A stretch of DNA of 64,000 nucleotides, from contig NZ_VNIP01000008.1 of assembly GCF_008370325.1 (NCBI RefSeq), positions 496,001 to 560,000 of the forward strand. Direction: 5' to 3'. The notes beneath the pieces were generated by a model. It saw only the letters and a program-made list of their open reading frames with translations, did not search any database and was not told the origin of the DNA. The stretch is from Martinezella tropici (lineage in GTDB: Bacteria; Pseudomonadota; Alphaproteobacteria; Rhizobiales; Rhizobiaceae). The position numbers and the translations under genes were made by a program. Every line of letters starts with the position of its first letter. Within the stretch, counting starts at the first letter, position 1. Shown here piece by piece: positions 35,989-44,507 of this stretch.

Positions 35989-37593
35989 TTGAAGGCCCGC
36001 TTGGAGAAGATGCTGGACGCGGAAATCGTCGCATTCCTGGAAGCGTGTCCGATGGCGGCACTTGTGCTCGACGCCGTCGGCTCGATCATCTTCGCCAATG
36101 CGCAAGCTCGAGAGCTCTTTGTCCTTTCGGATGCGCCCCGCGACCTATCCGTCTCGGATTTGATACCGGACTGGCCACTGCCTGCTGCTGCCTCGCAGCC
36201 ATTGCTCGTGACGGGCGCTGGTCATCGACGGGACTGCCGGGTCAGCGTCCTGGCTTGGCCCTCGGCGTCAGGAAAGCTGACGGCGGTTCTTATCGAACCG
36301 GAGAGCGAAGACCGCCATGCCGCGGTGGCGGCGAGAGAGGCCAATCTGCGCCTTCGATATGTGATCGAGATGCTGCCGGAAGCTGTCTGCGTCTTCGATG
36401 CGAGTGATCGCTACGTTCTATGGAACGAAAAATATGCGGAGCTTTATCCGGACGTCGCCGATCACCTCAAACCCGGCATCGCTTTTGAAGATATTCTGAA
36501 GATCAGCCTTGCCAGCGGCCGCATGCCCGAGGTCGTCGAAGACAAGGATATGTGGCTGAAGCAGCGCATGCGAAAGTTTCGCCAGCCGGTTTCACAGGAG
36601 GAGCAGCAGCTCAAGGATGGGCGATGGCTTCGGCACGATGATCGGCGCACGCCCGACGGCGGAGCCATCGGCATGCGGATAGACATCAGCGAGTTGAAAC
36701 AGCGCGAAGAGCGGTTGCGCCAGCTTTTCGATGCCAATCCGATGCCGATGCTCCTGTGCGATGGCAGTAGTCTGCAGATCCTTCAGGTCAACCGGGCGGC
36801 GATCGACTTCTATGGCTTTGCGAAAGCGACGCTGCTCTCATGGAGGGCGTGCGACATGCATGTCGAGAGCGAGGCGGATCGCTTTGCAGATGGGCTTCTC
36901 GAACTCGAAGGCGATTGTGAGGCGAGAACCGTCTGGCGACAGAGAGTGGCCGATGGGACGGAACGCCACGTGCTCGTTTACGTTCGGCTGCTCCATGAAG
37001 GTCTGGAACGCCGCCTCCTGCTGACCATCGCCGATGTCAGCGATCGCATTCTCGCGGAGGCCGAAGCCAATCGCCTGGCACGGCACGACATGCTGACCGG
37101 ATTGCCGAACCGGATGTGCTTCTACAAAGCCCTCGATGAAGCCTTGAAGATGAACAATGGAAAGGGCGTCGCTGTTTTCTGCCTTGATCTCGATGGGTTC
37201 AAGCCGGTCAATGACACGTTCGGGCATGCCGCAGGCGACGAAGTTCTCAAGATGGTGGCCGAGCGGCTGCGCGGTGCAGCCAGAGGCCATATGGTTGCGC
37301 GCCTGGGCGGCGATGAGTTTGCCATCCTGATGACCGGGGAAGTGGGCGATATCGCCGATGTGGCTAAGGGCTGCATTGCCGCCTTCAAATCCTCTTTTCG
37401 CATCGAGGGTGCCACCGTCGATATCGGTATCAGCATCGGCGTTTCGGCGGCGCCGGAGAATGGCGAGAACGGAGAGGTTTTGATCCAGGAAGCGGACCGT
37501 GCCCTCTACCGAGCCAAAGCCAACGGCCGGAATACATGGCGGACGGCGAGCAGCGGCAACCGTCAACAGACTGTTTCAGGGCGCATGAGATAA
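35989..37593 (+). CDS. PAS-GGDEF diguanylate cyclase
   Basis: A 534-aa soluble signalling protein. Three PAS-like regions are visible: about residues 10-100, 115-225 (MLPEAVCVFDASDRYVLWNEKY, a PAS_7-type) and 240-360 (LFDANPMPMLLCDG), followed by a GGDEF domain (about 365-525) with an intact GGDEF motif at 440-444. It should make cyclic di-GMP from two GTP. The RxxD inhibitory site that normally precedes the motif is missing (the sequence is RGHMVARLGGDEF), so product inhibition at that site is unlikely. No membrane helix. Start is a TTG with GGGGA upstream; ATG 36010 is an alternative. Confidence 0.88.
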   Translation: MKARLEKMLDAEIVAFLEACPMAALVLDAVGSIIFANAQARELFVLSDAPRDLSVSDLIPDWPLPAAASQPLLVTGAGHRRDCRVSVLAWPSASGKLTAVLIEPESEDRHAAVAAREANLRLRYVIEMLPEAVCVFDASDRYVLWNEKYAELYPDVADHLKPGIAFEDILKISLASGRMPEVVEDKDMWLKQRMRKFRQPVSQEEQQLKDGRWLRHDDRRTPDGGAIGMRIDISELKQREERLRQLFDANPMPMLLCDGSSLQILQVNRAAIDFYGFAKATLLSWRACDMHVESEADRFADGLLELEGDCEARTVWRQRVADGTERHVLVYVRLLHEGLERRLLLTIADVSDRILAEAEANRLARHDMLTGLPNRMCFYKALDEALKMNNGKGVAVFCLDLDGFKPVNDTFGHAAGDEVLKMVAERLRGAARGHMVARLGGDEFAILMTGEVGDIADVAKGCIAAFKSSFRIEGATVDIGISIGVSAAPENGENGEVLIQEADRALYRAKANGRNTWRTASSGNRQQTVSGRMR

Positions 37594-37754
37594 GAGCCGG
37601 CTCAGAAACGCACCGCCATGTGTGGCTCTTGAACTTGGCCTGATCTCTCCTCATTTCAGTAGTCACTGTTTCAATCTGTCGAACCGACAGCCTCCTGCTT
37701 TCTAACAGTTGCTGCCGTTCCTCTATGCGACGCGTCCGCGTCGAGGGAGTTTTC

Positions 37755-38717
37755 ATGGGCTTTATTGATCGCGACATCCAGCCGTCATCCGATGCCGGGC
37801 TGCTGGATGCCTATTCCCAATCGGTATCGAGTGCAGTCGATCTCGTCGGGCCGGCCGTCAGCCGGATCGAGCGATTGGGTGGTCGTGCCGGGCATGGTTC
37901 CGGCTTCGCCATTTCGCCTGACGGCCTCGTCGTGACAAATAATCATGTCGTCGACGACGCGAAAGCCGTGCGCATCAAGACCCCGGAAGGGGCAACCGTC
38001 GAGGGAAGGGTGCTCGGGCGCGATCCGGATACAGACCTCGCGCTCATCCGCGCTAACGATTGGCCGGGCAATTGGGCGAGACTTGGCGATTCCAAATCGC
38101 TGAAGCGCGGCCACATTGCGATTGCCATCGGCAATCCGCTCGGCTTCGAATGGACGGTTACAGCAGGCATTGTGTCGGCACTCGGCCGGTCGATGCGCGC
38201 GGCCAGCGGTCGCCTAATGGAAGATATTATCCAGACGGATGCCGCGCTCAATCCCGGCAATTCCGGCGGCCCGCTGGTCTCATCGGCTGGCGAAGTGATC
38301 GGCGTCAATACCGCCGTCATCCAAGGTGCGCAGAGCATCGCGTTTTCGGTCGCCTCCAACACGGCCAAGCATGTGGTGTCCGAGATCCTGCGCTTTGGCC
38401 ATGTCCGGCGCGCCTATATCGGCATTGCCGCCGATACGGTCGAACTGCATCGGCGCGTCGCACTGGAGGCCGGCGTCACGCATTCGACCGCCGTGCGCCT
38501 GCGCCGTGTCGAGAAGGATAGTCCGGCCGAAAAGGGCGGCTTGCAGGAGGGTGACTACCTGCTTGCCATCGACGGCCAAGCCGTATCAGGGATAGACGAC
38601 GTCGTACGGCTGCTTGATGGCGACAAGATCGACACGGAAATCGAGGTATTGATCTTCAGCGTCGGTGGCCTGATCGAGCGAAGGCAGGTCAAGCCTTCGG
38701 CGCGACCGGCAATCTAG
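37755..38717 (+). CDS. Deg/HtrA-like serine protease with PDZ domain, no signal peptide
   Basis: A 320-aa trypsin-like protease. The catalytic triad is H64 (VVTNNHVV), D94 (PDTDLALI) and S170 (NPGNSGGPL). A C-terminal PDZ-like domain covers about residues 215-310 (DSPAEKGGLQEGDYLLAIDG). Unlike DegP-type proteins it has no signal peptide or membrane anchor, so it should act in the cytoplasm. GAGGGAG is 6 nt before ATG 37755; the frame is open further upstream but lacks support. Confidence 0.9.
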   Translation: MGFIDRDIQPSSDAGLLDAYSQSVSSAVDLVGPAVSRIERLGGRAGHGSGFAISPDGLVVTNNHVVDDAKAVRIKTPEGATVEGRVLGRDPDTDLALIRANDWPGNWARLGDSKSLKRGHIAIAIGNPLGFEWTVTAGIVSALGRSMRAASGRLMEDIIQTDAALNPGNSGGPLVSSAGEVIGVNTAVIQGAQSIAFSVASNTAKHVVSEILRFGHVRRAYIGIAADTVELHRRVALEAGVTHSTAVRLRRVEKDSPAEKGGLQEGDYLLAIDGQAVSGIDDVVRLLDGDKIDTEIEVLIFSVGGLIERRQVKPSARPAI

Positions 38718-38737
38718 CCCACACGCCAATTCGTAAT

Positions 38738-38769
38738 ATCGGCAGCGTCGTGTTCACGACGCTGCCGAT
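38738..38769. terminator. Perfect hairpin terminator between convergent genes
   Basis: ATCGGCAGCGTCGT and ACGACGCTGCCGAT form a perfect 14-bp stem with a 4-nt loop (GTTC), followed by TGTCTATTTAA. It lies 20 nt after the protease stop and 7 nt before the SDR stop on the other strand, so it can serve both. Confidence 0.88.
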
Positions 38770-38776
38770 TGTCTAT

Positions 38777-39553
38777 TTAACCTCTGCCAACAAGCGGCAT
38801 TTTCGTCGCCATGACGGTCATCGAGAGAACGTTGGCGTCGAGCGGCAGCGTGGCCATGTAGACGACGGCGCGCGCGATGTGCTCTGCCGAAATCGTCGGT
38901 TCGGCTGCGATCTCGCCATTCGCCTGCAATACGCCGCCGCTCATCCGCGCCGTCATATCGGTGGCCGCATTGCCGATATCGATCTGGCCGCAGGCGATAT
39001 CGAAAGGGCGGCCATCGAGCGCCGTCGATTTCGTCAGGCCGGTGATCGCGTGCTTGGTGGCCGTATAGGGTGCGGAATGCGGCCGCGGTGTCGTCGCAGA
39101 GATCGAGCCATTGTTGACGATGCGGCCGCCTTGCGGCACCTGGGCTTTCATCAATCGGAAGGCCTGCTGTGTGCACAGGAACGCGCCGGTCAGGTTCGCG
39201 CCGAGGATGGCGTTCCACTGCTCGAAACTCAGCTCCTCCATCGGCACGGCCGGAAGGCCCATGCCGGCATTGTTGATCAGAAGGTCGAGGCGGCCATAGC
39301 GGCTGGCAATGGCATCGAAGAGGCCGCGGACCGAATTGGGGTCGCTGACATCGGCTGCGATCGCAAGAAACTCCGCCCCCGTTTCCTTGGCGAGTTCGCG
39401 AGCCGCCTTTTCGAGAACGTCGGCACGACGTCCGGAGATGACGACCTTGAAGCCGGTCGAGCCGAGTGCCTTGGCAATGGCATGGCCGATGCCCGTGCCG
39501 CCGCCTGTCACCAAAGCGATTGCGTTCTTTGTGCCCGATGACACCTCCGTCAT
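38777..39553 (-). CDS. Short-chain dehydrogenase/reductase in the tetronate cluster
   Basis: A 258-aa SDR with TGGGTGIG at residues 16-23, NNAG at 94-97 and the catalytic Y163 and K167 (YTATK), plus S150 (NNGSIS). It is the last gene of the run and overlaps the denD stop as ATGA, so it is coupled to the tetronate enzymes. It may oxidise a tetritol, tetrose or another tetronate isomer to feed the pathway; no such enzyme is part of the described route, so the substrate is open. Confidence 0.85.
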   Translation of the reverse strand: MTEVSSGTKNAIALVTGGGTGIGHAIAKALGSTGFKVVISGRRADVLEKAARELAKETGAEFLAIAADVSDPNSVRGLFDAIASRYGRLDLLINNAGMGLPAVPMEELSFEQWNAILGANLTGAFLCTQQAFRLMKAQVPQGGRIVNNGSISATTPRPHSAPYTATKHAITGLTKSTALDGRPFDIACGQIDIGNAATDMTARMSGGVLQANGEIAAEPTISAEHIARAVVYMATLPLDANVLSMTVMATKMPLVGRG

Positions 39554-40536
39554 GCGACCCTCCCGTCAAGTTCGTCTTCGATATGCGCTTGCAGGATTTC
39601 GTCAAAGCTCTGTTCGGCCTTGAAGCCGAGATCGGTCGCACGCTTGGCGTCGAACTGCGTCGCCCATCCGGAAACGATGCGTTCGATCACCGGATCGGGC
39701 TCGCGGCGGATGAGCGCAACCGCCTTGTCGCCGCCGACACGACGCAGGGCATCGATCTCATCGGAAACGAGCGCCGAAAGCCCGGGCATGGTGAGATTGC
39801 GTCGCGGCCCGACCTTCGCTGTGTCGAGCGTTGCGGCATGCACGAAGAAACCGACGGCTGCGCGTGGGCTTGCAAACCAGTGCCGTACCGTATCGCTGAC
39901 AGGCAGGATGGCTTGCCTGCCGACAAGCGGTTCGCGTAGGATGTTGGAGAAGAAGCCCGACGCCGCCTTGTTTGGGGCACCGGGCCGCACGCAGATGGTC
40001 GGCAGCCGGATCCCGATACCATCGAAAATGCCGCGGCGCGAGTAATCGGCGAGCAGGAGCTCCGCAATCGCCTTCTGAGTGCCGTAGCTCGTCAGCGGTG
40101 CGGTCAGGAATTCGTCGCCAATAATCTCGGGGAAAGGGGTGCCGAACACGGCGATGGAAGAGGCGAAGACGACGCGAGGGGTATAGGCGGATTTCAGTCC
40201 CTGCTGGCGGATGGCTTCGAAGAGCGCCCGAGTCCCATCGAGATTGACCATATAGCCCTTGTCGAAATCGGCCTCGGCCTCGCCGGAGACGATGGCGGCG
40301 AGATGGAAGATCATGTCCGGACGGTCTTCGATGAGCTTTTCCGCAACACCCGGTGTTGCAAGGTCGATCGTCAAAGCCTTGGATACGGATGCAAGCGCCT
40401 CCGGCATCGGCGGCTGGAAAGCATCGACCAGCGTCAGGCGATCGATGGTCCGTCCAAGAGCGGTTGGCTCGGCGGCAATGCGGTTGACAAGCTTGCGGCC
40501 TACCATGCCCGCAGCGCCCAGGATCAAAACATGCAT
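39550..40536 (-). CDS. denD: D-erythronate dehydrogenase
   Basis: A 328-aa extended SDR with the nucleotide motif GAAGMVG at residues 7-13 and the catalytic Y151 and K155 (SYGTQK). [23 protein letters not shown] and [21 protein letters not shown] agree with DenD, which oxidises D-erythronate to 2-oxo-tetronate (established for the family). ATG 40536 lies 10 nt after GGAGG; an upstream TTG is inside that site. Downstream otn genes supply the next steps. Confidence 0.85.
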   Translation of the reverse strand: MHVLILGAAGMVGRKLVNRIAAEPTALGRTIDRLTLVDAFQPPMPEALASVSKALTIDLATPGVAEKLIEDRPDMIFHLAAIVSGEAEADFDKGYMVNLDGTRALFEAIRQQGLKSAYTPRVVFASSIAVFGTPFPEIIGDEFLTAPLTSYGTQKAIAELLLADYSRRGIFDGIGIRLPTICVRPGAPNKAASGFFSNILREPLVGRQAILPVSDTVRHWFASPRAAVGFFVHAATLDTAKVGPRRNLTMPGLSALVSDEIDALRRVGGDKAVALIRREPDPVIERIVSGWATQFDAKRATDLGFKAEQSFDEILQAHIEDELDGRVA

Positions 40537-40556
40537 ATCGGCTTTTCCTCCCAATA

Positions 40557-40659
40557 GAGCAATTCCAGGAAAAGTGCGTAGCGGTTTTCCGTCCGGAATT
40601 GCGAGAAAACAAACAGACGGAGCGGTTCACGGATTCAATGAAAAGCTAAACCGCTCCAG
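40557..40659 (+). repeat. Rhizobial intergenic palindromic repeat, copy 2
   Basis: About 103 bp reading GCAATTCCAGGAAAAGTGCG onward, with internal inverted repeat TTCCAGGAAAA.../...TTTTCCGTCCGGAA and a second dyad (GAGCGGTT...AACCGCTC). It is the homologue of the minus-strand copy at 13873-13963. It sits in the 201-bp gap between denD and otnI, inside an otherwise compact gene run. Class resembles RIME-type repeats. Confidence 0.7.
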
Positions 40660-40737
40660 GCTGATATCAGTCTTCGGGATCATTCCCGAGTGAATTTCCT
40701 TAAAGGCCGTCGAGCATCCGGGATGCTGGCCGTTCTT

Positions 40738-41514
40738 TCATCTGTATGCTTGCAGCCAGGCAAGCCCTGCGTCCGTCGTGGTGGCCGGCCGATATTCCGC
40801 GCCGATCGGTGCGTCATAGCCAAGCGTTTCCAGGAACTGCAGAATGTGGCGGTAATCGATCTCCCCGTGGTCCGGCTCGCGCCGGTCCGGAACGGCGGCG
40901 ATCTGGATGTGGCCGATTGCGGCCATATGCGCTTGCAGCCTATGCTCTAGGTCGCCCTGCATGATCTGGATGTGATAGCAGTCGAACATCAGCTTGAGAT
41001 TATCGGCGCCCACTTCAGCGATGATGCCGAGCGCCTGATCCGCCGTCTGCAGGAAGTAACCCGGCGCGTCGCGGTGGTTGAGCGGCTCGATCAGCACGGT
41101 CGCCCCCACCTTACCGGCGCGCTCGCAGGCATAGCGCAGATTGCCGATGAAGGTGGCTCGCGCCTCGTCGCCGCCAGCCTTGCCGGCCATCACATGCACG
41201 TTTCGTGCCCCGATCGCAGCTGCATAATCGATCGCCTGATCGATGAGACGACGGGCTTCATCCTCGCGGCCCGGAATGGCGGCAAGTCCATTGTCGCCAG
41301 CCGCGACATTGCCGCGGGCGGTGTTGAGGCCGAGCATGGGAAGGCCGGTTTTCTCCAATGCCTGGCGCACGGCCTCGGTGGGAGTGTCATAGGGATAGTG
41401 GCATTCCACGGCATCGAAGCCGGCGGCCTTGGCGGCGCGGATCGCATCCGGAAGGGAAAGCTCCTGCCACAGGAATCCCAGATTGGCCGAAAAGCGCGTC
41501 ATGTTCAGTCCCAT
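40738..41514 (-). CDS. otnI: 2-oxo-tetronate isomerase, hydroxypyruvate-isomerase family
   Basis: A 258-aa TIM-barrel protein of the xylose-isomerase-like/Hyi family. Characteristic parts are FSANLGFLWQEL, AGFDAVECHYPYD, GLNTARGNVAAG, the metal ligands in LIEPLNHRDAPGYF and MFDCYHIQIMQGDL, and DHGEIDYRHIL. OtnI converts 2-oxo-tetronate to 3-oxo-tetronate. It overlaps the otnC stop by 10 nt. Met5 (41502) is a possible shorter start. The catabolic neighbours make OtnI more likely than glycolate-pathway Hyi. Confidence 0.87.
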   Translation of the reverse strand: MGLNMTRFSANLGFLWQELSLPDAIRAAKAAGFDAVECHYPYDTPTEAVRQALEKTGLPMLGLNTARGNVAAGDNGLAAIPGREDEARRLIDQAIDYAAAIGARNVHVMAGKAGGDEARATFIGNLRYACERAGKVGATVLIEPLNHRDAPGYFLQTADQALGIIAEVGADNLKLMFDCYHIQIMQGDLEHRLQAHMAAIGHIQIAAVPDRREPDHGEIDYRHILQFLETLGYDAPIGAEYRPATTTDAGLAWLQAYR

Positions 41515-42155
41515 TCCACATCATAAGCGCGGACGAGATCGGCGATCTGCGCATCCGTCAGTAGCGAAGGATTGGCTCCGCGCGTCAGCATGGCAAGTTT
41601 TGCCGTCTCTTCCAGTTCCTCTATCGCATAAACCGCCGCTTCCAGATCTTTCGCCGAAACGACAGGTCCATGTGCCGCCAGCATCACGGCGCTGCGTTTG
41701 CCGGCAAGGCCGCGGATGGCATCGCCCATGGCCGGATCGCCAGGCATGAAATAGGGCAGGAGTTTTACTTTGCCGAGCTTCATGATCGAATAGGCCGTCA
41801 ACGGCGGCAGCATGTTGTCGGCATCGACGCCGGGCAGGATCGAGAGCGCAACCGAATGGCTGGAATGAAGATGGACGACGGCGCCGGTCTTTTTCGGCCG
41901 CGTCTCGTAGAAGGCGGCATGCAGCGGCATCTCCTTCGTCGGCTTGTCGCCGCCGATCAGGCGTCCTTCGCCATCGAAGAGCGAGAGGCGGGCGGGATCG
42001 AGGCGCCCGAAGGAGCTGCCCGTTGGTGTCACCAGCAGTCGCCCGTCGCTGAGCCGGGCCGAAATATTGCCAGAGGAGCCGGCGGTCAGGCCGCGATCGT
42101 AAAGCGATTTGGCCATCATGCATATCTGTTCGCGCAATGAGGCTTCTTCGCTCAT
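41505..42155 (-). CDS. otnC: 3-oxo-tetronate 4-phosphate decarboxylase, class II aldolase family
   Basis: A 216-aa protein of the class II aldolase/adducin family, with the early TAGSSGNISAR motif (about residues 25-35), PTGSSFGRL and zinc-binding histidines in VVHLHSSHS and a third in AAHGPVV. OtnC decarboxylates 3-oxo-tetronate 4-phosphate to dihydroxyacetone phosphate. Start overlaps the otnK stop as ATGA, so it is coupled to the kinase that makes its substrate. Confidence 0.88.
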   Translation of the reverse strand: MSEEASLREQICMMAKSLYDRGLTAGSSGNISARLSDGRLLVTPTGSSFGRLDPARLSLFDGEGRLIGGDKPTKEMPLHAAFYETRPKKTGAVVHLHSSHSVALSILPGVDADNMLPPLTAYSIMKLGKVKLLPYFMPGDPAMGDAIRGLAGKRSAVMLAAHGPVVSAKDLEAAVYAIEELEETAKLAMLTRGANPSLLTDAQIADLVRAYDVEWD

Positions 42156-43426
42156 GTGGCCCCCAGTCTGCCGAAAGCGTCCGTAAAGAAGGTTTCCTCG
42201 CCAAAGTTGCCCGATTTCAAGGCGAGGGCGACGGTTTCTTCACCGATGGCTGCGAAGGTCCAGGGGACGCCTGGCGCTATTTCCGGGCCGATCGCCAGAT
42301 GCGTGACGCCTAGCGCCTGCGTGATAGCACCGGAGGTCTCGCCGCCGGCAACGACGAAGCGGCGCGTGCCGCAATCGAAGGCTGTGCGGGCGATCTCGGA
42401 AAGAGCGTCCTCGACGATCCGGCCCGCCTTGTCCCGCCCCAACCGCTCTTGAGCTTGCCGCACCTCGTGGGGTTCGGCGGTGGCGTAAATGAGTTTCGGC
42501 GCATCGGGGGATTGCTGACGTAGCCATTCCAGCGCTGTACCGGCGCCTTCCTCTGCAAGCGCGATCGGATCGAGCCGCAGGCTGGCGACCTTGCCGGCAT
42601 AATTGGCAACCTGCCTCCGCGTCATCGCGGAGCAGCTGCCGGATAGGACGATCGAACCGCCGGCGACCTTTGGCACTGCCTGTCGATGTTGCGAGAGACC
42701 TGCGAGCTCATGCTCCATGTAAGAACGTGGAAGCTGGCCGGCGATCGCGCTGCCGCCTGTCAGCAACGGCATATCGAAGGATGCCGCCGCGATCGTGCGG
42801 AGATCGTCGTCGCAAACGGCATCGACGATTACATGTTGAATGCCGTCGCCTTTGAGTTGATCCAGTCTTGTTTTCAGCGCTGCCGGACCTCTTGAGACGA
42901 CGTCGCGGTTGGCAAGGCCGACAGCGCCAGCTACTTGCGGCGTTAGAAGCCGCACAAGGCTTGAATCGCGCATTGGCGTCAGCGGATGGTCCTTCATCGG
43001 GCTTTCCGACAGAGGCTGCTCGCCGACGAAAAGATGGCCCATGAAGACCCTGCGCCCATTCTCAGGAAAGGCCGGGCAGTAGATCGTCTGGGCCGCACCC
43101 GTCTCAGCCATCAGCATTTCAGCGACCGGACCGATATTGCCTTCGGCCGTGCTGTCGAATGTCGAGCAGTATTTCCAGAAGAAGCGGTTCGCTCCCGCTT
43201 CCTTCAGCCAATCCAAAGCTTGCCGGGCCTGCTTCACGGCAATGTCGACCGGCGATGTCCGGCATTTCAAGGCGATGACCTCAAAGGCGGCCGTCTCGTT
43301 CCGGTCGCGTTTCTCCGGCGGTGTGCCGATCCGCAGCGAAACGGGCAATCCGCTGCGCGCGAGCAGCGCGGCAAGGTCGGTCGCCCCGGTAAAGTCATCC
43401 GCGATGCAGCCGAGCAGGAGCGCCAT
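42152..43426 (-). CDS. otnK: 3-oxo-tetronate kinase (DUF1537/four-carbon acid sugar kinase)
   Basis: A 424-aa kinase. N-terminal LGCIADDFTGATDLAALLAR and FWKYCSTFDSTAEGNIG are hallmark segments; the C-terminal nucleotide-binding part has FVVAGGETSGAITQALG. OtnK phosphorylates 3-oxo-tetronate at the 4-position with ATP. It lies 3 nt behind the dehydrogenase gene and 4-nt-overlaps otnC. Confidence 0.92.
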   Translation of the reverse strand: MALLLGCIADDFTGATDLAALLARSGLPVSLRIGTPPEKRDRNETAAFEVIALKCRTSPVDIAVKQARQALDWLKEAGANRFFWKYCSTFDSTAEGNIGPVAEMLMAETGAAQTIYCPAFPENGRRVFMGHLFVGEQPLSESPMKDHPLTPMRDSSLVRLLTPQVAGAVGLANRDVVSRGPAALKTRLDQLKGDGIQHVIVDAVCDDDLRTIAAASFDMPLLTGGSAIAGQLPRSYMEHELAGLSQHRQAVPKVAGGSIVLSGSCSAMTRRQVANYAGKVASLRLDPIALAEEGAGTALEWLRQQSPDAPKLIYATAEPHEVRQAQERLGRDKAGRIVEDALSEIARTAFDCGTRRFVVAGGETSGAITQALGVTHLAIGPEIAPGVPWTFAAIGEETVALALKSGNFGEETFFTDAFGRLGAT

Positions 43427-43429
43427 GGT

Positions 43430-44338
43430 TTAACCTTTCACGCCCGGCAGGCTGGCGCCGCTCTTGGCGGCCAGGATTTTTGCAACGGCTGCGTCGTCTT
43501 CAAGACCTAAGCCTGCTTGCGATGCTTCGACGAACAGCTCAAGCGCTGTTGCCGCGAGCGGGGTGACGGCTCCAGCCCTGCCGGCCTCCGATGTCACGAT
43601 GCCGAGGTCCTTGACGAAGATGTCGACCGCCGAGCGTGGCGTGTAATCGCCTGAAACGATGTGCTCGCCGCGGTTCTCGAACATCCAGGACGAGCCAGCG
43701 GAAACGCGGATCACCTCATAGAGCGTCTTGAGATCGATGCCGGCCTTGGCGGCAAGGGTCATGGCTTCGGCTGTCGCGGCGATGTGCACGCCTGCCAGCA
43801 GCTGGTTGATCATCTTGACTTGCGAGCCGGCGCCAGGGCGATCGCCCAGCCGGAAGACTTTAGCCGAAATGGCATCGAGCACCGCTGATGCCTGATCGAA
43901 GGCTTCCGGCGTGCCGGATGCCATGACGGTAATCTCGCCCGCAAGAGCGCGAACGTGACCGCCGGATACGGGCGCATCGATGACGAGCATGCCTGCTGCT
44001 TCCAGCCTTTCCGCGATGGTAGTCGTGGCGCTCGGGGCCATGGTGGCGCAGAGCAGGAATACCGTCGAAGGTCGCGCGGTTTCCAGCGCGCCGTTCTGCC
44101 CGAAAAGCACGTCCTCGGTCTGCTTGCTGTTGACGACATAGATGAGGATTACGTCGGCGTCTTCTGCCGCTGACGACGGCGTCGTGCAGGGCGTACCGCC
44201 GTTCTCGGCAAAACGGGCGAGAACCTCGCTGCGAACATCGCAGCCGCGCACGCTAAAGCCCGCTTTCAGAAGCGACAGGGCAGCGCCCCACCCCATGGAC
44301 CCCAGGCCGATGACGGCGGCCTTCTTCGTGTTCTGCAC
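43430..44338 (-). CDS. ltnD: L-threonate dehydrogenase-like 3-hydroxyacid dehydrogenase
   Basis: A 302-aa beta-hydroxyacid dehydrogenase: GLGSMGWG (residues 11-18) for NAD binding, DAPVSGGHVRALAG (121-134) for substrate binding, and catalytic K175 in GSQVKMINQLLAG. In tetronate clusters this position is LtnD, which oxidises L-threonate to 2-oxo-tetronate. GTG start with AGAGGTAA upstream. It is the first gene of the leftward run, 26 nt from the palindromic operator. Activity on 3-hydroxyisobutyrate or glycerate instead cannot be excluded from sequence. Confidence 0.85.
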   Translation of the reverse strand: MQNTKKAAVIGLGSMGWGAALSLLKAGFSVRGCDVRSEVLARFAENGGTPCTTPSSAAEDADVILIYVVNSKQTEDVLFGQNGALETARPSTVFLLCATMAPSATTTIAERLEAAGMLVIDAPVSGGHVRALAGEITVMASGTPEAFDQASAVLDAISAKVFRLGDRPGAGSQVKMINQLLAGVHIAATAEAMTLAAKAGIDLKTLYEVIRVSAGSSWMFENRGEHIVSGDYTPRSAVDIFVKDLGIVTSEAGRAGAVTPLAATALELFVEASQAGLGLEDDAAVAKILAAKSGASLPGVKG

Positions 44339-44364
44339 GGTGTTACCTCTGCGATTTTCAGCTC

Positions 44365-44392
44365 ATGTTACCGATACCGGTATCGGTAACAT
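44365..44392. promoter_or_regulatory. Perfect 28-bp palindromic operator of the tetronate genes
   Basis: The left half ATGTTACCGATACC is followed directly by its exact reverse complement. The centre contains ATACCGGTAT and the ends TTACCGAT, matching the core of LacI/GntR-type operators (GntR sites read ATGTTACC...GGTAACAT). It lies between ltnD and the divergent LacI-family gene, within 26 nt of the ltnD start. The regulator at 44508 is the obvious candidate to bind it. Confidence 0.85.
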
Positions 44393-44507
44393 ACCACAAA
44401 TTTCGCTATAATTGTCAATAGGAGGCTGTTTGCCTTTTCGTAGAAACATTCTATGAAGAAGAGCGGCGTCATGCCAGCCGCTATGGTTCATCGAGGGTTG
44501 CTTGGGG

